Shown one piece after another: positions 10,007 to 20,800 of a DNA stretch of 64,000 nucleotides. Position 1 is the stretch's first letter. Each line of letters opens with the position of its first letter. Source of the stretch: Ascoidea asiatica. Its lineage: Eukaryota; Ascomycota; Saccharomycetes; Ascoideales; Ascoideaceae. The translations under genes and the position numbers were made by a program. The stretch spans positions 1,516,722 through 1,580,721 of the forward strand of contig BCKQ01000001.1 in NCBI GenBank assembly GCA_001600695.1, in the 5' to 3' direction. Below the pieces are notes generated by a model. That model searched no databases. It saw nothing but the letters and a program-made list of their open reading frames with translations, and was not told where the DNA came from.

Positions 10007-11641
10007 ATGGTTGTTTTATCGGCTTCAATTTGTTCAAGAGCAGGAAAGCCTCTTATTTCTCGTCAATTCAGAGATTTAACTAAAGATCGTGTTACTGCTT
10101 TATTAGCTGCTTTTCCAGCCCTTTTAAATGAATCAAATTCTCAACATACAACTGTTGAAGATGGGATGGTTAGATATGTTTATCAACCTTTAGAAGATTT
10201 ATATATTGTTTTAATCACAAACAAGCATTCAAATATTATACAAGATATTGATACTTTACATATATTTGCTGAAACAATTACTTCATTACTCAGAACTATT
10301 GATCAAAGAGAAATTTTTGAGAATGCTTTTGAAATTTTAAGTGCCTTTGATGAAATAGTTTCTCTTGGATTCAAAGAAAACGTAACAAGTTCTCAAGTTT
10401 TATCATTTTTAGAAATGGATTCTCATGAAGAAAAAATTCAAGAAATTATTGAGAGAAATAAAGAATTAGAAGCTACTGAAGAACGTAAACGTCGTGCTAA
10501 AGAAATTCAAAGAAAAGAAATGGCTCGTCGTGATATGGAATTTTTTCCAAATTCAAACAATTCTTTTGGTTCTTCTTCTATTCCTCAACCTCAACAACAT
10601 GTTTATACCACCACCACTACTAGTGTTCCAGATTCTCCAATTGTACCAACAAATACTGTATCAAAAGCTAGGATTGCACCAAGAGGTAAAGGTTTACAAC
10701 TTGGTAAAAAATCTGCACAAAATCAATCTCAAATTATGGAACCTTTACTTAATCTGGAATCATATGCTCCAGAACCAGAATTATATCAAGATAATACAAA
10801 TACTTTTGAACCAGAATCACAAAATCAAACTCAAAATCAAGTATTTCATGAACCTCAGCCTCCACATATTGAAAATAATGGTATACTAATTATTGTGAAT
10901 GAAAAAGTTTCTGCACAAATTAATAGAGATGGTTCAATTTTATCATCGGAAGTAAAAGGTGATTTACAATTACGTATAAATGATGCAGATTTAGCTCATT
11001 CGAAAATTTTTGTTAATACTCAAGGAAAAGCAGATGGAATTCAATATAAAACACATCCAAATGTTGATAGGAATTTATTCAATAAGCAAAATTTAATTAC
11101 ATTAAAAGATTCGAGTAAATCTTTTCCATCTAATGATCAATCTTTAGGTGTTTTGAGATGGAGAGGTGTTGGTAAAAATGATGATGAGAAATTTCTTCCA
11201 ATATTATTTACAATTTGGTTAACAGCTTCAACAGTTAAACCTGGATTTTTTGATGTAACTATTGAATATGAATTAACACCAAATTATTCTAGTGAACCTT
11301 TTGAAAAATTTTATATTAATGTTCCAACATTTTCAGATGTTTTCTTAAGAGGTGATTCAGAGACAGATAATTCATTAACATTTGAATTTGATGAAGATAC
11401 AGGAGCTGTTTTTATAAAAGAATTATCGTCGGGTGATTCTACCGGTACTATTGAATTTTCTGCAGAAGCAAATGAAGAAGATGTATTATTCCCAATGGAA
11501 GTTAAATTTTCAATTGAAAATCCAACTGTTACACTAGGAAAAGTTATGGTTCAAGATGTTGTTAGTATTGATAATGAAGAAGAAAGTTTACCATATGATG
11601 TATTTGCAATTACTGCTAGTGATTCTTTTGCTATTGTTTGA
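10007..11641 (+). CDS. RET2: Coatomer delta subunit (delta-COP)
   Basis: A 544-residue protein starting MVVLSASICSRAGKPLISRQF, the signature of delta-COP. Residues 1-140 form the longin-like domain. A charged helix (KRRAKEIQRKEMARRDMEFF, ~165-185) and a Gln/Pro/Thr-rich linker follow. From about residue 290 to the end lies the mu-homology domain, with the conserved VLRWRGVGKNDDEKFLPI and ADLAHSKIFVNTQGKADG. Delta-COP is part of the F-subcomplex of the COPI coat that returns proteins from Golgi to ER. The length is almost identical to S. cerevisiae Ret2 (546). It is convergent with ERG20, with a TA-repeat spacer between them. Confidence 0.96.
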   Translation: MVVLSASICSRAGKPLISRQFRDLTKDRVTALLAAFPALLNESNSQHTTVEDGMVRYVYQPLEDLYIVLITNKHSNIIQDIDTLHIFAETITSLLRTIDQREIFENAFEILSAFDEIVSLGFKENVTSSQVLSFLEMDSHEEKIQEIIERNKELEATEERKRRAKEIQRKEMARRDMEFFPNSNNSFGSSSIPQPQQHVYTTTTTSVPDSPIVPTNTVSKARIAPRGKGLQLGKKSAQNQSQIMEPLLNLESYAPEPELYQDNTNTFEPESQNQTQNQVFHEPQPPHIENNGILIIVNEKVSAQINRDGSILSSEVKGDLQLRINDADLAHSKIFVNTQGKADGIQYKTHPNVDRNLFNKQNLITLKDSSKSFPSNDQSLGVLRWRGVGKNDDEKFLPILFTIWLTASTVKPGFFDVTIEYELTPNYSSEPFEKFYINVPTFSDVFLRGDSETDNSLTFEFDEDTGAVFIKELSSGDSTGTIEFSAEANEEDVLFPMEVKFSIENPTVTLGKVMVQDVVSIDNEEESLPYDVFAITASDSFAIV

Positions 11642-11842
11642 ATAAACTGTTATTATTAGTATCATATATAATATTATTTTTCTAAATTTTATAATGTAGA
11701 ATTTACTTTAGTTTGAGATTGATAATTTTTGTCAATCTTTTATCAAATATGTAACTTTTTTTTTTTTAACAAACAATATAAGTTTTTTTCATATTTTCTT
11801 TCAAAGTTAATAATCATTTAATTTGTATAGTTACTTAGCTAA

Positions 11843-11868
11843 TTATATATATATATATATATATATAT
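11843..11868. repeat. TA dinucleotide repeat
   Basis: About 12 consecutive TA units lie between the convergent RET2 and ERG20 3' ends. Such TA runs often sit in yeast 3' regions as polyadenylation efficiency elements; here only the repeat is seen. Confidence 0.8.
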
Positions 11869-11920
11869 TGAAACTTTATAAAAGGAGAATATTGAATAGA
11901 AAACAGAATTGATTACAAGA

Positions 11921-12976
11921 TTATTTCTTACGTTTGTAAATTTTATTTAAAAATGCAGTAAGAACTTCACCTTTAAAACCTCTTGATTCATCAATTTTAC
12001 TAATTTTTAATCTTAAATCATTCGTAATTTTTTCTTCATAATCATAAAACATTTTTTCAATATTTAACTCATTAAAAATTTTTTTACAAACTAATTCCAT
12101 TTCAGAATTTTTTCTACCATAATTATCATCTAATAATTTTCTTTGATCTTCATTTGCTAATTTTAAAGCAGTATTAATAACCCAAGAACATTTATTATCT
12201 AATATATCAGTACCAATTTTACCAATTTGTTCAGGTTTACCAAAACAATCTAAGAAATCATCTTGAATTTGAAAATATTCACCTAATGGAATTAAAACAT
12301 CTTCAGCTTGTTTTAAATCTAAATCATTTGAAATTCCACACATAAACATAGCTAAAGCAACAGGTAAATAAAATGAATAATAAGCAGTTTTATAAATAAC
12401 AATAAATGAATGTTTTTGTAAATTAAATTTTGATAAATCAACATGATCTTCAGGAGCTGTTATTAAATCTAATAATTGACCTAATTCAGTTTTAAAAGTT
12501 ACATCATGAAATAATTCAATTAAATTAATATAATAAGAATCATTTCTGAAATGATTTCTCAAAAGAATATAAATTACAGCTTCTAAAATAAAAGAATCAT
12601 TAATTGCAATTTCATTAACATTTTCTACTTTATACCAACATGGTTGACCTCTTCTTGTAATTGATTTATCCATCATATCATCAGCAACTAAGAAATAAGC
12701 TTGTAATAATTCAATACACCAACCTAAAATTGCAACTTTTTCATATTCTTTTTCAGATAAATCATTAATTGAATTATAATTTTTTAAAATTATATAAGTA
12801 TCAACAACAGATAAACCTCTATTTAATTTACCACCTGGAGTATTATAATTTAAATTATTTGTTAACCAATCAATTGCATCTTGTGGAATTTTATAAGAAT
12901 TTAAAATTGATTGAATTTCTTCAACAATTTTTGGAAATATTGATAAAAATTTAGTTCTTGAAGCAGCTTTATCCAT
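11921..12976 (-). CDS. ERG20: Farnesyl pyrophosphate synthase
   Basis: Makes farnesyl diphosphate from dimethylallyl and isopentenyl diphosphate for sterols, dolichol, ubiquinone and prenylation. Both Asp-rich metal-binding motifs are present: VADDMMDKSITRRGQ and QIQDDFLDCFG. The N-terminal block NYNTPGGKLNRGLSVVDTY and the C-terminal SRGFKGEVLTAFLNKIYKRKK match the yeast enzyme along its whole length. The frame is open to 13006, but that upstream codon is GTG. The first ATG, at 12976, gives MDKAASRTKFLSIFPKIVEE and 351 residues, next to 352 in S. cerevisiae, so I place the start there. A sterol-response-like element lies ~275 bp upstream. Confidence 0.96.
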   Translation of the reverse strand: MDKAASRTKFLSIFPKIVEEIQSILNSYKIPQDAIDWLTNNLNYNTPGGKLNRGLSVVDTYIILKNYNSINDLSEKEYEKVAILGWCIELLQAYFLVADDMMDKSITRRGQPCWYKVENVNEIAINDSFILEAVIYILLRNHFRNDSYYINLIELFHDVTFKTELGQLLDLITAPEDHVDLSKFNLQKHSFIVIYKTAYYSFYLPVALAMFMCGISNDLDLKQAEDVLIPLGEYFQIQDDFLDCFGKPEQIGKIGTDILDNKCSWVINTALKLANEDQRKLLDDNYGRKNSEMELVCKKIFNELNIEKMFYDYEEKITNDLRLKISKIDESRGFKGEVLTAFLNKIYKRKK

Positions 12977-13250
12977 TTTTTTATTTTTTTTTGAAAAATA
13001 CTTCACGATTTTAATAATAATTTACAAAAGGAATAATGAATTAAGAAAAGAAAAAAGAATTATGTTAATTATTTTGAGATATACAGTATATAAGTGAATA
13101 AATAAATATATTTCTTTATAAATGTTTTCAGAATTGAAAGGAAGCGAATATTCGACTCGATATTGGATATCGATAGCTATTTATCATTTCTTGTGTAAAA
13201 GTAGTATAAATTTAGCATAATTTTAGTGTTAGGCTCGCATCTAACGTGGA

Positions 13251-13260
13251 GCTTAAACGA
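13251..13260 (-). promoter_or_regulatory. Possible sterol regulatory element upstream of ERG20
   Basis: On the minus strand the sequence reads TCGTTTAAGC, one base from the TCGTATAAGC form bound by Upc2/Ecm22 in S. cerevisiae. It is ~275 bp before the ERG20 start in the same orientation. GTTACCC at 13287-13293 and GTAAC at 13298-13302 lie just beyond. The site is visible; its function is inferred from the gene it precedes. Confidence 0.35.
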
Positions 13261-13325
13261 TCGTACACATCGTTATGAAAAATGCAGTTACCCTGAAGTA
13301 ACGTTGCAGTGGTAATTTAACCACA

Positions 13326-14074
13326 TTATGAACCAGTATACATGAATTTGACTATTTTGTTTATCTCAGCATTCTGTAATTGAGCAGAATAAAAGTTATT
13401 TTCATTATTGTTTTCATCTTCGGTTTCATCTATGGAATTGATGTTACCATTGAATAATTCATTTTCAATTTCTTCTTTCTTTCCAGATTCAATTTCCTTT
13501 TGAGTGAAATCACCGAAGAATTTATGGTCTGTGACTTCATTTTTAGCTTGATCGAAGCACCAATATATTAATTTATCATCGTCATAATTATTATTAATTA
13601 TGTTATTATTATTATGATTTGAATCATTATTTTGGTTGTTTTGATTATTTTGATTATTTTGATTATCATTGATATGATTATTTAATTTATCAATTAATAA
13701 TTCTGAATTTTCAATCCATTCTTCAACTTCAGGTAATGGTTTTTTTCTTAATAAAGAATTTAATAAACTTTCATATTGAGTACTTGGAAATTTAGGTAAT
13801 GGATAAACATTTGAATTAATTAAGATATTTGAATTTTTTGATAAAGTTTTTGAAATTGTAACTAATTGTGTTATTATTATATTATATTGATTTTGAATTG
13901 AAGGCCAATCTGGTAATTTTTTTGATCTTAAAATATCATTTTTTAATTTAACTAATGATGTTGATAATAAAATTAAATTATTTCTTAATTTTTCTAATTG
14001 TTCTGTAGGTATTGCAGTAAAATCATATTCATCTTTATTTTTATTTCCATTTTCAATTATTTTATTATTTTGAA

Positions 14075-14123
<49 letters not shown>

Positions 14124-14189
14124 AATATTTGGATTATTATTTTGATTACTAGAGTTTTGTCTACTGATATACTGTTGCAATAAAGACAT
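13326..14189 (-). CDS. MED8: Mediator subunit Med8
   Basis: Head-module subunit of Mediator, bridging activators and RNA polymerase II. The frame is open to 14240 from a TTG; the only suitable ATG is at 14189, giving MSLLQQYISRQNSSN and 287 residues. A run of Asn encoded by AAT codons follows (~residues 15-40). The conserved Med8 core begins DFTAIPTEQLEKLRNNLILL and includes LPDWPSIQNQYNIIITQLVT, NSNVYPLPKFPSTQYESLL and LLRKKPLPEVEEWIE, all aligning with yeast Med8. The C-terminus (NEVTDHKFFGDFT, then EINKIVKFMYTGS) matches the helix that binds Med18/Med20. A second Asn/Gln repeat splits the two parts. Longer than S. cerevisiae Med8 (223) because of the repeats. Confidence 0.92.
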
Positions 14190-14702
14190 TTTTTTATGAA
14201 AATGGATGGGCAATATCAAAAATAAATTGAGACTGTTCAAATACTTCTCTTATTAATATATTCTATTAACTTTACTATAAATATGATAATTTTGATAATA
14301 ATTGTATGTACTCTTTAACTGTTATTTAGTTTAGTTTTTATATTATTATTATTGAAAGAGACACGTGCTTTCTTTTCGGTGAAGTATTATTGAAACCAAA
14401 AATATGGATGGATTTACAGGACCTTGTTGCTAAAGTTTGTTATTTTGATATTTACTGTAGTTTTGAAATTGAATTTGAAATTGAATTTAGACTGAAGATT
14501 AAATTTTTAGTTTTGAATTTAATGAAATTGATTGGAATTAAATAAGTTGATATAAAGTTTTTTAAAGAAAAAATTTAGAAACACGTTTAGTAACTTATAA
14601 CAACCAATAAGGATAGATTAAAATAGAATATGAGTATTAAGTAGGTATTCTAAGAGTAATTTTTATTACAAATACTAATTTTAATATATCAAATTAAAAA
14701 GA
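14190..14702. other. Divergent intergenic region
   Basis: Promoter space between MED8 and the plus-strand gene at 14703. AT-rich, with one CACGTG (14362-14367) in an otherwise featureless stretch. No gene is seen. Confidence 0.4.
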
Positions 14703-15876
14703 ATGCCATTTATTAAGAGAAATACACTTCCTGAGTTACATTCAGATGTTTACATTAGAAGTAATTTAAATCGAAAAAAAGAATTTTCAACTAATGATCT
14801 TATTAACAATAAATTACAAGTTAATGATAATGATAATGATAACGAATATGAGTCCGATAATGATAGAGATAATGACAAAGATAATGATAATGATAATGAA
14901 AGTGATGATACAGTAATAAGAAAAAATCTTAAAAATTCAAATAAACAATTTCTGGGTAATAATAAAAGAAGTTTTAGTATTGGGAATGTATTTAATGGAA
15001 TTCAAGAATCAATGAGTAGAACATTTTCGCAATCAATTATTAATCCACAACTGAGTAATGAAATAAATAATGAAATTCAAAGTAAATTTACAAATTCTAG
15101 TAAAAATACAAATACAAATACAAATACAAATACAAATACAAATACAAGCATAAATAAATTTAAAAACAAAAAAAGAAATAGTACAGGAGATAATTCTGAG
15201 ATTATAAGTAGTAATAATTTTGAAAATAATAGTAGTATTATTAATGAAGATAATAATAAAAATTTAAGATTTAATAATCTGAGAAGTTTTACATTTAATG
15301 GGAATGAAAATAAATTTCCATTTAAATTAAAAACTCCAATAAGTACAATAAAGTCTAGAAATAATAATAATAATAGTAATTTTGATAATATTATAGAAAA
15401 TACTGATAATTATAAGAATAATATAATACCGGTGAGTCCAATAACACCTAAAACACCAGTTACACCAATGGGACAAATTGCAAATTATAATAATTATAAT
15501 AACAGGAATATTAAAAGAAATAATAATTTGAATAATATAAACAAAAATAAATTACCAATAAATGATCAAATACCATCATTTAAACCATTAATAAATAATT
15601 TAGATTATGAATGGAATAAAATTGATATTATTGAAGATGTTAAAGAAATGAGTAAGAATATTATACTGAAAAATTCATTTAATAATAATACTTGTAATAA
15701 TTCTAATGAAGAGGAAGTGGAAGAAGAAGAAGAAGAGGATGTTAAGAATTTAAAAGCTTTAAAATCTAATCAATTTAAATTAATCAATACTATAAATGAT
15801 TTAAATAAAGAAATTGAATTAAATTATGTTGAACATAATGAAAAATTATGGAATGAATATGGTTATCAAGATAATT

Positions 15877-15909
<33 letters not shown>

Positions 15910-16097
15910 ATAGTGTAAATGGTAATGGAAATGGAAATGGAAATGGGAATGAACTAGATCCTAAAGAAATCAAAAAATTGAAATTATTATACAATGATGA
16001 TTATTTTAATAAAGTTTCTAGTTCTATAAATGATATAGAAAATGATTTAAATAAAATAATCAAAGTAATGAAAAAACTTGAAAATAATCATGATTGA
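14703..16097 (+). CDS. Asn-rich protein with C-terminal coiled coil, unknown function
   Basis: A 464-residue protein starting MPFIKRNTLPELHSDVY. Residues ~45-80 are an Asp/Asn repeat, ~135-150 an (Asn-Thr)n repeat, and ~235-255 carry clustered SP/TP sites (PVSPITPKTPVTPMG), which suggests proline-directed phosphorylation. From ~300 on the protein is less degenerate: SFKPLINNLDYEWNKIDI, then heptad-like segments NLKALKSNQFKLINTINDLN and DPKEIKKLKLLYNDDYF, then NKIIKVMKKLENN. This looks like a helical coiled-coil module, as in cytoskeletal or spindle proteins. I do not recognise the family. The full start-to-stop frame and non-random ordering support a real gene. Confidence 0.7.
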
Positions 16098-16585
16098 TAA
16101 ATAATTTTAATACAATATTTTGAATATAATCTTTTATTATTTCTACTGTATTTTATATTTTTACATTGGGTACCCACAAATTCGGCGACGATAATGCACA
16201 TGTTTTATTTTTAATATTAACCATTAACGTTAGAAGTTAAATTGAATTTAGTTAATATCTGATTGAAATAATTGTTCAAAAAAAAATTATATAAAAACCA
16301 TTGTCACGGTTCAAATTGATTTTATATTAGCCACAAAATAAAGATATGTAATAAAACGCCTTGGTACGACTAATTGCAGAAAAAACGCGTTTTTTTCAAG
16401 CAGATTAAATTTGTCAGATCAACATTCAATTTTTTGCCGAGCTGGCTTAAGCTGATTTGAGTTAAATTGTGAGAAAAAAAACAAATTTTGGTGAAATGAC
16501 ACAAACACGAAAAAATCAAAAAGGAAGTGAAATTGCAAGGGGATCAATCGTAAGGGAAGTTAAGGAGAAACAAAAACAGGAGAAT

Positions 16586-16639
16586 CACAAGCAACACAAG
16601 CAACACAAGCAACACAAGCAACACAAGCAACACAAGCAG
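16586..16639. repeat. 9-bp minisatellite, 6 copies of CACAAGCAA
   Basis: Six head-to-tail copies, the last ending in G instead of A. It lies ~1.2 kb before the large gene at 17843, inside the GC-richer patch. Confidence 0.9.
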
Positions 16640-16838
16640 GTGTTTGCACGGTTTGTGAGTCGAGATGGGCTTGAGAATATTCAATCCAGCCATTGAGACA
16701 AGGAAGAACTGTGATTCTCTTGTGATTCTCTTTTGTTTTGTGTGTGTGGATTCCATGAGTTTACCTCTTTGGCGCAAGACTGATTCAGATTCGACAGCGT
16801 CAAAGATCGAGCAGCAGAAACTTCGTTCGAGAGTCATG

Positions 16839-16874
16839 CTCAGAGTCCTTCTCAGAGTTCTTCTCAGAGTCAGA
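16839..16874. repeat. 12-bp tandem repeat, 3 copies (CTCAGAGTCCTT type)
   Basis: Three imperfect head-to-tail copies, 200 bp after the 9-bp minisatellite. Copies two and three carry small substitutions. Confidence 0.85.
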
Positions 16875-17842
16875 GACTGCTCGTGGTTTGGGATGAGAAG
16901 CAGCGATGTCTGGGATTGATCTCGACAAAGTCCACTTGCTTCACCCACTTCGCATACTTTGGTGATTGTGGTGATTTGAATCGAATTAAAGTCAATTTTG
17001 GTTCCTTCAATTTCATTTCATTTCATTTCATTTAATTTAATCTAATTTAATTTCATTTCCCATTTCAGAATCCACTTTTGTTTCCGGTTTGGGAACTTAC
17101 AGTTTTTTGTTTTTGATTTTGCGTTTTTTTATCATTTTTGGGTCCACTTTCTTTTCTTGTTGTGGCAGATATAAATCATTAGGGAAATAATTAAAGTACT
17201 GGGAATAGTTAATATTGTCAAGCAGTGAGCCGTTGCAGTGAACAATTTCCTCTGATACGTAGCGCAGTGAGCGAGCAGTGGGATAAATTTAAATTTATAA
17301 GTGTCTAACTTTATACCGCCATACTGAACTGTAATCAAAACAGTCCAAAAAAACCAACTGAAGAAAGAAAGGTGTGAAAAATTAAAGATTATCAAAGAAG
17401 AAGATAGTAGAAAAAAGATAAATAATAAATAATAAAAGAAGGTAGCGAACGCTAATCAAGATTAAAATACTTTAAAAGAATAATCAAAAACAACTCCACT
17501 CAAACAAGTCGAAGGTTTATCACTTTTTTATTAGTCTCACTTTCACTATTTGCTAAAACATTGCTAATTCATTTTCATTTCTGCTATATTTTACTTTTTT
17601 ATTTTTTATCTTCTTTTCATCTTTCATTTTAATTTTTTTTTATTTTTTTGATTTTGTTTCCTATATCATCAATTCAAATCATTCAATTCATAAGAAATTT
17701 TGCAATTGATTTCATTCACTAGATTTATTTCTCTTCAATTCCTTTTTTATTCATTTATCTCTTACCAATTATCTATTATCAATTATCAATTATCAATTAT
17801 CAATTATAATCTGTATCAATAACTATATTTTTTATTTTAATA

Positions 17843-20800
17843 ATGTCATTATCAAATTTATCTTTACAAGTTTTAAATGATATTCAATTACAAATTCAAG
17901 CTGATAATATATCTTCATTTTCTGAAAATTCAGATTCAACTTTAAGATCTTCACTGTCAAAATTATTAAATTTATCAAATTTATCAAATTCAAATTTATC
18001 AAATAGAAATTCTTTAATTTTAAATAATAATTCAAATAATATAAAACCTAATTCAAATATTAAAAATTCAAAAATTTTATCAAATATAAATATTTCTGAT
18101 ATAACTGATATTTCAAATATTTCAAATATTTCAAATTCATCTAACGGTAATATATCTAATATTTCTAATGAAACCAATGAGACAAATAAAACTAATGAAA
18201 CTAATAATACCAGTGAAACAAATGAAACTAATGAAATTATATATAATACAAACATTACAACAAATACAACAAATACAAGTATATCGAATTCTGATGAATT
18301 AATTAAAAATAATAATAAAGATAATATTCAAGATGATGATGATCAAATACAAATTGAAAAAGAAATGAATAATTTAAAATCTTCAATAACTTTAAATACT
18401 TTATCTTCTTATATAACTGATCTAAGACAATCTGAACAAGTTTATTTAAATGATTTATCTAAATTATTAATATGTTCAAATTCTCATTCAAATTCAATCA
18501 ATTCTATAAACTCAAATTTAATTCTATTAAATAAAATTCCAATTTCTTCTTCTTCATCTACCAACAAGAATAATGATAATAATAATGATAATAATAATAA
18601 AAATGATAATGATATAAATATTAACAAAAATAATTATTTCGATTTCATAACTTCAATTAAAAATTTATTACTTTTACATAATCAATTAAATTCAATATTA
18701 TTAATAAATTTTAACCTTAATTCAAATATAAATTTAAAAAATTTAATTAAATTAATTTTAAATTTCGCAATTTGGTCAAAAAAAATTTCAAATTTTTATA
18801 ATACTTATACTAAATTTTATTCATATAATATTCAAGATTCAGAACCTGAATTATATCTTAAAAAAAGACCATTTATAAGATTAAAATATTTATCAAAATT
18901 AATTAATCAATTTAATCAAATTTTTTTATCAATAAATTATCCTAATTTTTCAAATAATTTAACTGATATTAATCTTTTAATAAATAATAATATTCATAAT
19001 AAAATTGATAATAATAAAAGAAATTCAAATGAAGAAAATAATAAATCTAATATAAAAGAAAACAATCAAAATTCTATAAATAATATTTCTGACTTAAATG
19101 ATAATGAAGAAGATATACAAACTGAAATCGAAATTGAAAAGGAAAATGATATCATCAATGATAACAATAACGATAACAATAACGATAACAATAACAATAA
19201 CGATAACAATAACGATAACAATAACGATAACGACAACGATAAAGATAAAGATAAAGATAATGATGATAATGATAATGAAAATGAAAATCATGATTATCAA
19301 GAATATTTAAATATTTCAGTTAAAAAAATTTCTTTAAATTTTCAAATTTCCTCAATTAATATTTCAAAACAATTAAAGGCTTCAATAATCAAATTACAAA
19401 ATGAAAAATTTAAAATTGATCAATCAACAATAAATTTTAATCAAGTTAGAGATCTTTATACTTTAAGAAATTCTTCTGGTTGCTTTTATCTTAATCAAGT
19501 AATGAAAAGAGATTATTTTGAATTTGAATTTATACATAAATTAGATTATACAACAAATAAAAAATTAATTGAAATTTTTTTATTATCAAATGATGTTAAT
19601 AAATTTCCTTTATCAAATTTAAATGATTCCGATTTTAAATTAGATGATATTCATTCTTTAGCTCTTTGTTCTGTTGAAAATATTGGTAGAAATTTATTAT
19701 TTCCTTCTTTTAGAAAAAATGAATTAAAATTATTATCAATTAATTCAGATTCATTGACAAATGAAGTTGTTTTAACTGTACCTGAATCCTTAGATAATTA
19801 TTTTTTAAATGATTCTAATAATAATCAAAATAATTTAAATACTGATCATATTATAATTAAATTATCTTGTCCAGATTCTGTTCAATTTAATTTATGGATC
19901 CCGATTTTTACTAAATTATTTGATTATCATACATCGTTACAAAAAGTTAAATTTGAAAGAAATTTTTTCCTGAAATATAAACAAGTTAAACGAGATTTAT
20001 TATTTCAAGATGGTTTAGGTTTAACTTATGATCCTTTTATTGATAATCAATCAAATAAAAATAAAAATTCTTCAATTAATAATAGACCTATTATGAGAAG
20101 ACCATTATCAGTGAGATCATTAAATCAATTAAGATCAACTAAATCAACTCCAAGTTTTGATTTTAAAAAATTCCCTCCTTTACCACAGCCGGAAAACTCA
20201 GATAATTCAAAACAAAGTAGTTTAATTGATCCAAAAAATAAAAATTTATCTTATACTGATAGTAAGAAAAAATATGGTAATCCACCTCTTTTTGGCTTAG
20301 CAATTGATTTTGATTCTCATACTCCTGATTTAACTTTAAAAGCTGATGAAAAATATATATCTCTGCCTGAGTCAGATAGTTCAAATGATAATGAACTGCA
20401 TTTAACTGATAAAAGTCTGGAAGAAGAAAATGATGATATTGAAGATGCCAATGATGATGTCAAGAACGTTGATGTTATTGTGGATAACATGAAAGAAGAT
20501 TTCAACGATTCTTTTTATTATAATGATAACGAAGAAGATGAAGAAGGAGAAGACGATGATGATGATGATGATAATTTGTCTTTAGTCAGTATTCATGATA
20601 ATGAACAAGAAGCACAAAATGAAATACAATTTGTTAATATTGCCAATGGAAATCTTTCTAGTAGTAATCTTTCAAGAAGAGCTACCATGGTTGTTGCTAG
20701 TAATCATAGATCAACAAATAGTGTAAAATTAATTTCAATTCAGCCAAGAAAGTCTACTGAATTACATCTTGTCAAGCATAGTGCATCAAAAAGTGAATGT

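Larger units (their letters stand above)
16098..17842. other. 1.7-kb region upstream of the large gene, with minisatellites and a GC-richer patch
   Basis: No convincing gene. An ACGCGT hexamer is at 16385-16390. A GC-richer stretch, 16500-17000, contains a 9-bp and a 12-bp tandem repeat. From about 17400 on it becomes pyrimidine-rich, with CAATTAT repeats at 17765-17815 directly before the ATG at 17843, which fits a long 5' leader. The open frames here use non-ATG starts or are repeat translations and are not called. Confidence 0.5.

Noticed and set aside
12977-13006. Ten-residue N-terminal extension of ERG20
   Set aside because: The upstream start codon is GTG; the ATG at 12976 gives the family's normal length and N-terminus.
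14190-14240. Seventeen-residue N-terminal extension of MED8
   Set aside because: It depends on a TTG start; the ATG at 14189 is the first proper start.
16305-16330. GGTTCAAAT word as a tRNA B-box
   Set aside because: The conserved CC that should close the B-box is absent and no A-box or cloverleaf arms could be drawn.
16469-16948. Overlapping open frames over the minisatellites on both strands
   Set aside because: They are repeat translations (KQHKQH or LLVLLVL) without ATG-led, family-like sequence.
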